Source of the DNA: Woodsholea maritima DSM 17123
Lineage (GTDB): Bacteria > Pseudomonadota > Alphaproteobacteria > Caulobacterales > Maricaulaceae
Assembly (NCBI RefSeq): GCF_000382325.1
Contig: NZ_KB908056.1
Span: forward strand, 521,722 to 585,721
Reading direction: 5' to 3'
DNA length: 64,000 nucleotides
The notes below the pieces were generated by a model, which made no database searches, was not told where the DNA came from, and saw only the letters and a program-made list of their open reading frames with translations. The position numbers were made by a program, and so were the translations under genes. Shown piece after piece: positions 61,378 to 64,000 of this stretch. Each line of letters begins with the position of its first letter. The stretch's first letter is position 1.

Positions 61378-62556
61378 ATGGCCCAGCTGAGCGAACCTGA
61401 TCTGATCTTTGAGCGCGGTTGCCCCGATTGTGGGGAGCGGCGCATCCGCCTGCCCCTACCTTTCCCCGGCGTCAGCGATGACCTTGACTGGCTGGCGCGT
61501 GATTATGACAGCCTGCGCCTGTTCATGATGCAAGAGCTCGCCCACCGCTATCCCCATCGCAAACACTGGACGCCCGCCGATATGGAAGTGGTGCTGGTGG
61601 AGGTCTTGGCCGCGGCCCTCGATCGCGTGTCCCATACCCTGGATGCCATACAGGCTGAGCGCTTTTTAGAGACGGCCAAGCGTCCGCAATCGGTGCGCCG
61701 CCTGTTGAAACTGATCGGGTATGACGCGGTTTTAAGAAGTCCCGAAGCGATTTTCGATCCCGCCTCCTCGCTCACGCTGGAAGATCAGCTCGAAGCCCAT
61801 TGGCGCGCCCAGCCCGACGCCATGGAGGCCGCCCGCCAGGCCGGGCCGCGCCTGACCGGTGAGCAATTGCGCATGGTGACGCTCGCCGATCATGAGACTT
61901 TGATGACCCGCCATCCTCTGGTGGCGCGGGCCAAGGCGCGCTTGATCCGCACCACCGCCTGGTCGAGTATTTTGATCGCCATCCTGCCTGAAGCCGGGCA
62001 TGAGCTCGATTTGCCTTTGTTTGGGGGGCCAAACCCCATCGCGCCAGAGCTGTGGCGTGAGGTTGAGCGGTTTCATTCCGATCTGCGCCTTCCCTTGCGC
62101 GCGCGCCAAGATCAGCCCACGCCGCGTGAAATCCTGCGCACTTTGATTGAGCGCTATCGCATGGTCGGCAGTGAGCTTTTCTTAGAAAACGCTCACCCCG
62201 CGCCGATCACCTTCACCCTCTCGGTACGCTTAAAGCCGGGCTATTTCCGCAGCGAAATGCGCCATGCCCTCAACGCGCTTTTGTCTGCCGAACAGGGCGG
62301 GTTTTTCGAACCGGGCCGTTATGGCTTTGGCCAGGACATTTTCGCCTCAGACATCTTTGACGCCGTCATGGCCCTGGATGGCTTGGAAAGCGCCTGTCTC
62401 AACCGGTTTAAACGCGTCGGCCAAAACTGGCCCGATCGCGCCGGGGAGGGCCTGATCGCCATTGGCGAGCATGAATATGTCCAATGCGAAAATGATCGCG
62501 CGCAGCCGGATGCAGGCCATTACCGCCTGGTCCTTCATGGTGGAGAAGCCGGATGA
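61378..62556 (+). CDS. J-like baseplate wedge protein (gp6-like)
   Basis: This 392-residue protein resembles the baseplate J/gp6 family: a conserved helical start (RDYDSLRLFMMQELAHRYPH, then DMEVVLVEVLAAALDRVSHT and ERFLETAKRPQSVRRLLKLI) and a C-terminal domain with ITFTLSVRLKPGYF. A CPDC pair lies near residue 16. It is much shorter than the J-like proteins of the best known eCIS (about 900 residues), so the system looks compact. It overlaps the next gene by four bases. Confidence 0.82.
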   Translation: MAQLSEPDLIFERGCPDCGERRIRLPLPFPGVSDDLDWLARDYDSLRLFMMQELAHRYPHRKHWTPADMEVVLVEVLAAALDRVSHTLDAIQAERFLETAKRPQSVRRLLKLIGYDAVLRSPEAIFDPASSLTLEDQLEAHWRAQPDAMEAARQAGPRLTGEQLRMVTLADHETLMTRHPLVARAKARLIRTTAWSSILIAILPEAGHELDLPLFGGPNPIAPELWREVERFHSDLRLPLRARQDQPTPREILRTLIERYRMVGSELFLENAHPAPITFTLSVRLKPGYFRSEMRHALNALLSAEQGGFFEPGRYGFGQDIFASDIFDAVMALDGLESACLNRFKRVGQNWPDRAGEGLIAIGEHEYVQCENDRAQPDAGHYRLVLHGGEAG

Positions 62557-64000
62557 GCCTGCCCCCCTTGTCCCAGATCCGCGATTATACCCGCTGGAAC
62601 CGCGCCGGCCGGCCCCGCTTCGACTATGTCGATGGCGATCCTGCCGTTTGGTTGGAGGAAATCCGCATCGCGCTGTTGACCCGCTATATGCGCGGCACAC
62701 CGCTCGATCAGCGCCAGGACGCGCTCTTCCGTGAGCTCTTCATGCGCCTGGAAAGCGGCAATCAGGATCAAGCCGATCTGTTGGCGGCCGCCGCGAGGGT
62801 CAAATGGGCGGCCCTGGCACCGTCTGCGCCAGATCGTGCGGAAAATGGCGCTCAACGCAATGAACGCCTGCGCCAGCAATATAACGCCCCGCCAGGCAAT
62901 TACGCCTGGGAGATTGCGCGCGCCTTCGCCCGCGCCCTCCATGTGCAGCTGGGCCATCTCAACGCCTATGCCAATGAAGGCTATCTGCGCACCGCCACCC
63001 AATGGGATAATGTGCGCAAGCTGGCCGCCATGGTGAATTATCAACCCTCACCCCCGGCCTCGGCGACCAGCCATGTGGCGCTGGACCTCAAAGCCGATAG
63101 CCCTGAAGTCGCCCTCGCCCCCGGTCTCGCCATGAAGCATACCCCGCCCGAAGGCGGCGCGGCGCTGATCTATGAAAGCGTAGAGGCCTTAAGCGCACAT
63201 CCGGGCCTAAATCTTCTTCGTCCCTTGGGCTGGAACCATAATCAGACTTATCTTGATTTCACCGGGTCAAATACCTGGATCAGTGAAAGCGATGAGGGGA
63301 TGAGCCCTGGCCAGCTGGCCGTGCTGCTGCGCTATCGCGCCAATGGCACAATCCACACTCAGGCGCGCGCGCGGGTCACCGCGGCACGCTTTGATAAAGC
63401 CACCGGGTCCGCTCAGATCACGCTCAGCCCCGGTCCCGCGGGACAATGGCGTAAAGATCGCACGGTTTTATATCTCAATCCCAAGACCGTGCTGGGGGTT
63501 TTACCGCGCTCCAGCCCCGGGCGTCTGGTGATCAAAACCGAACGCGCCGGGCAATATGCCCAGGGCACGATTGTGCGCATCACCCGCGAAGATGGCCGAC
63601 GCTTTCGCGCCGTGGTCGCCCATTCTGCCGACCTTTACCTCACCGTTTTAACCCCTCATCGCCCCGAAGGCAGTGTGCAGATTGAACGCTATCTCCCCTT
63701 CGCCAGCAGCACATCAAGCTTTGAAACCCCCTCTTCGATCAACCAGCTCTTCTTCAAAGCCAAGCCCGATAGCGGATTGTTGATCGTCAGCGCGGGCGTG
63801 TCTGCCAGTCGCCAGGGCACCCATATCTTCACCCGACCTGCCAATGGCATGGGCCCTGGCTATGCGCTTAATAGCGATCCCGATGCGCCGCGCGATAGTG
63901 GCAGTGTGATAGGCCCGCCTGAGGCGCTTAGCCCCGATGCCCCGGCCCATGAGGAGACCCGCGTCATCATTTCCGGTAAGCCGCCGAAAAATGTCAAAGC
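62553..64000 (+). CDS. Large J-like baseplate protein (partial, runs off the window)
   Basis: The frame is open from the ATG at 62553 to the end of the window (482 codons). The start overlaps the previous stop as ATGA. The N-terminal part has helices like those of J-like wedge proteins (HLNAYANEGYLRTATQWDNV, then LAAMVNYQPSPPASA), followed by strand-rich repeats. It is probably the second, larger baseplate wedge (Cis12-like) that contacts the tail fibres. The C-terminus is not visible. Confidence 0.75.
   Translation, partial: MSLPPLSQIRDYTRWNRAGRPRFDYVDGDPAVWLEEIRIALLTRYMRGTPLDQRQDALFRELFMRLESGNQDQADLLAAAARVKWAALAPSAPDRAENGAQRNERLRQQYNAPPGNYAWEIARAFARALHVQLGHLNAYANEGYLRTATQWDNVRKLAAMVNYQPSPPASATSHVALDLKADSPEVALAPGLAMKHTPPEGGAALIYESVEALSAHPGLNLLRPLGWNHNQTYLDFTGSNTWISESDEGMSPGQLAVLLRYRANGTIHTQARARVTAARFDKATGSAQITLSPGPAGQWRKDRTVLYLNPKTVLGVLPRSSPGRLVIKTERAGQYAQGTIVRITREDGRRFRAVVAHSADLYLTVLTPHRPEGSVQIERYLPFASSTSSFETPSSINQLFFKAKPDSGLLIVSAGVSASRQGTHIFTRPANGMGPGYALNSDPDAPRDSGSVIGPPEALSPDAPAHEETRVIISGKPPKNVK

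Noticed and set aside
49153-64000. Prophage or T6SS reading of the contractile cluster
   Set aside because: No head, portal, terminase, lysis, integrase or TssJLM genes; cap and Cis15-type ATPase point to eCIS.

Overview
The window reads as a chromosome segment of a marine or oligotrophic alphaproteobacterium of the Caulobacterales/Maricaulales type. The evidence is gene content: a complete type II secretion operon next to an ElpS-like lipoprotein and a TonB receptor (the Caulobacter arrangement), a cysG-DUF2849-cysI sulfite reduction operon, a BigR-like sulfide regulator with split YeeE/YedE genes, and many short overlapping ATGA/TAATG gene junctions. No rRNA, tRNA, CRISPR array, transposase or integrase was found.

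Layout. 1-12210: a type II secretion system, gspC to gspN plus a lipoprotein gene on the minus strand, meeting the tail of the prepilin peptidase gene on the plus strand. 12374-18068: a TonB-dependent receptor and a large duplicated lipoprotein, with a good Pho box upstream, so this pair is probably induced by phosphate starvation. 18485-19789: a persulfide-sensing ArsR regulator divergent from two halves of a YeeE/YedE sulfur transporter. 19977-26433: a membrane glycosyltransferase divergent from an outer-membrane barrel, a BcsB-like protein and an unknown acidic protein, probably a compact exopolysaccharide system. 26525-31319: an RND efflux pump with its TetR regulator and a double palindromic operator. 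31530-41013: a PiT-like phosphate permease, an orphan histidine kinase, a threonyl-tRNA synthetase lacking the TGS domain, hemN, a HutC-type GntR regulator and a chemoreceptor. 41130-48434: a LysR regulator divergent from a sulfur assimilation operon (cysG, DUF2849, cysI, a DUF934-cysH fusion, cysK, fpr). 48577-48948: a small glycine-zipper lipoprotein.

49153 to the right edge: a SARP/BTAD-type regulator followed by a tightly packed, one-direction cluster for an extracellular contractile injection system (eCIS): sheath, tube, T4-type baseplate chaperone, a repeat protein rich in QAK and LHRA motifs, a DUF4255 cap, an AAA+ ATPase, a CIS tube/LysM pair, hub, spike, gp25-like wedge and two J-like baseplate proteins, the last cut by the window end. 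There is no head, portal, terminase, lysis or integrase gene, so it is not a prophage. This is the most interesting system in the window. Its unusual points are a single enlarged sheath with a duplicated insert domain, a single tube gene, separate hub and spike genes, and the QAK/LHRA repeat protein with no function known to me.

Themes that tie the regions together are nutrient scavenging (phosphate-regulated lipoprotein and receptor, T2SS, PiT-like permease), sulfur handling (assimilation operon and sulfide-responsive transporter) and the cell surface or extracellular space (T2SS, polysaccharide, eCIS). All calls come from reading sequence and recalling families; no database search was run.
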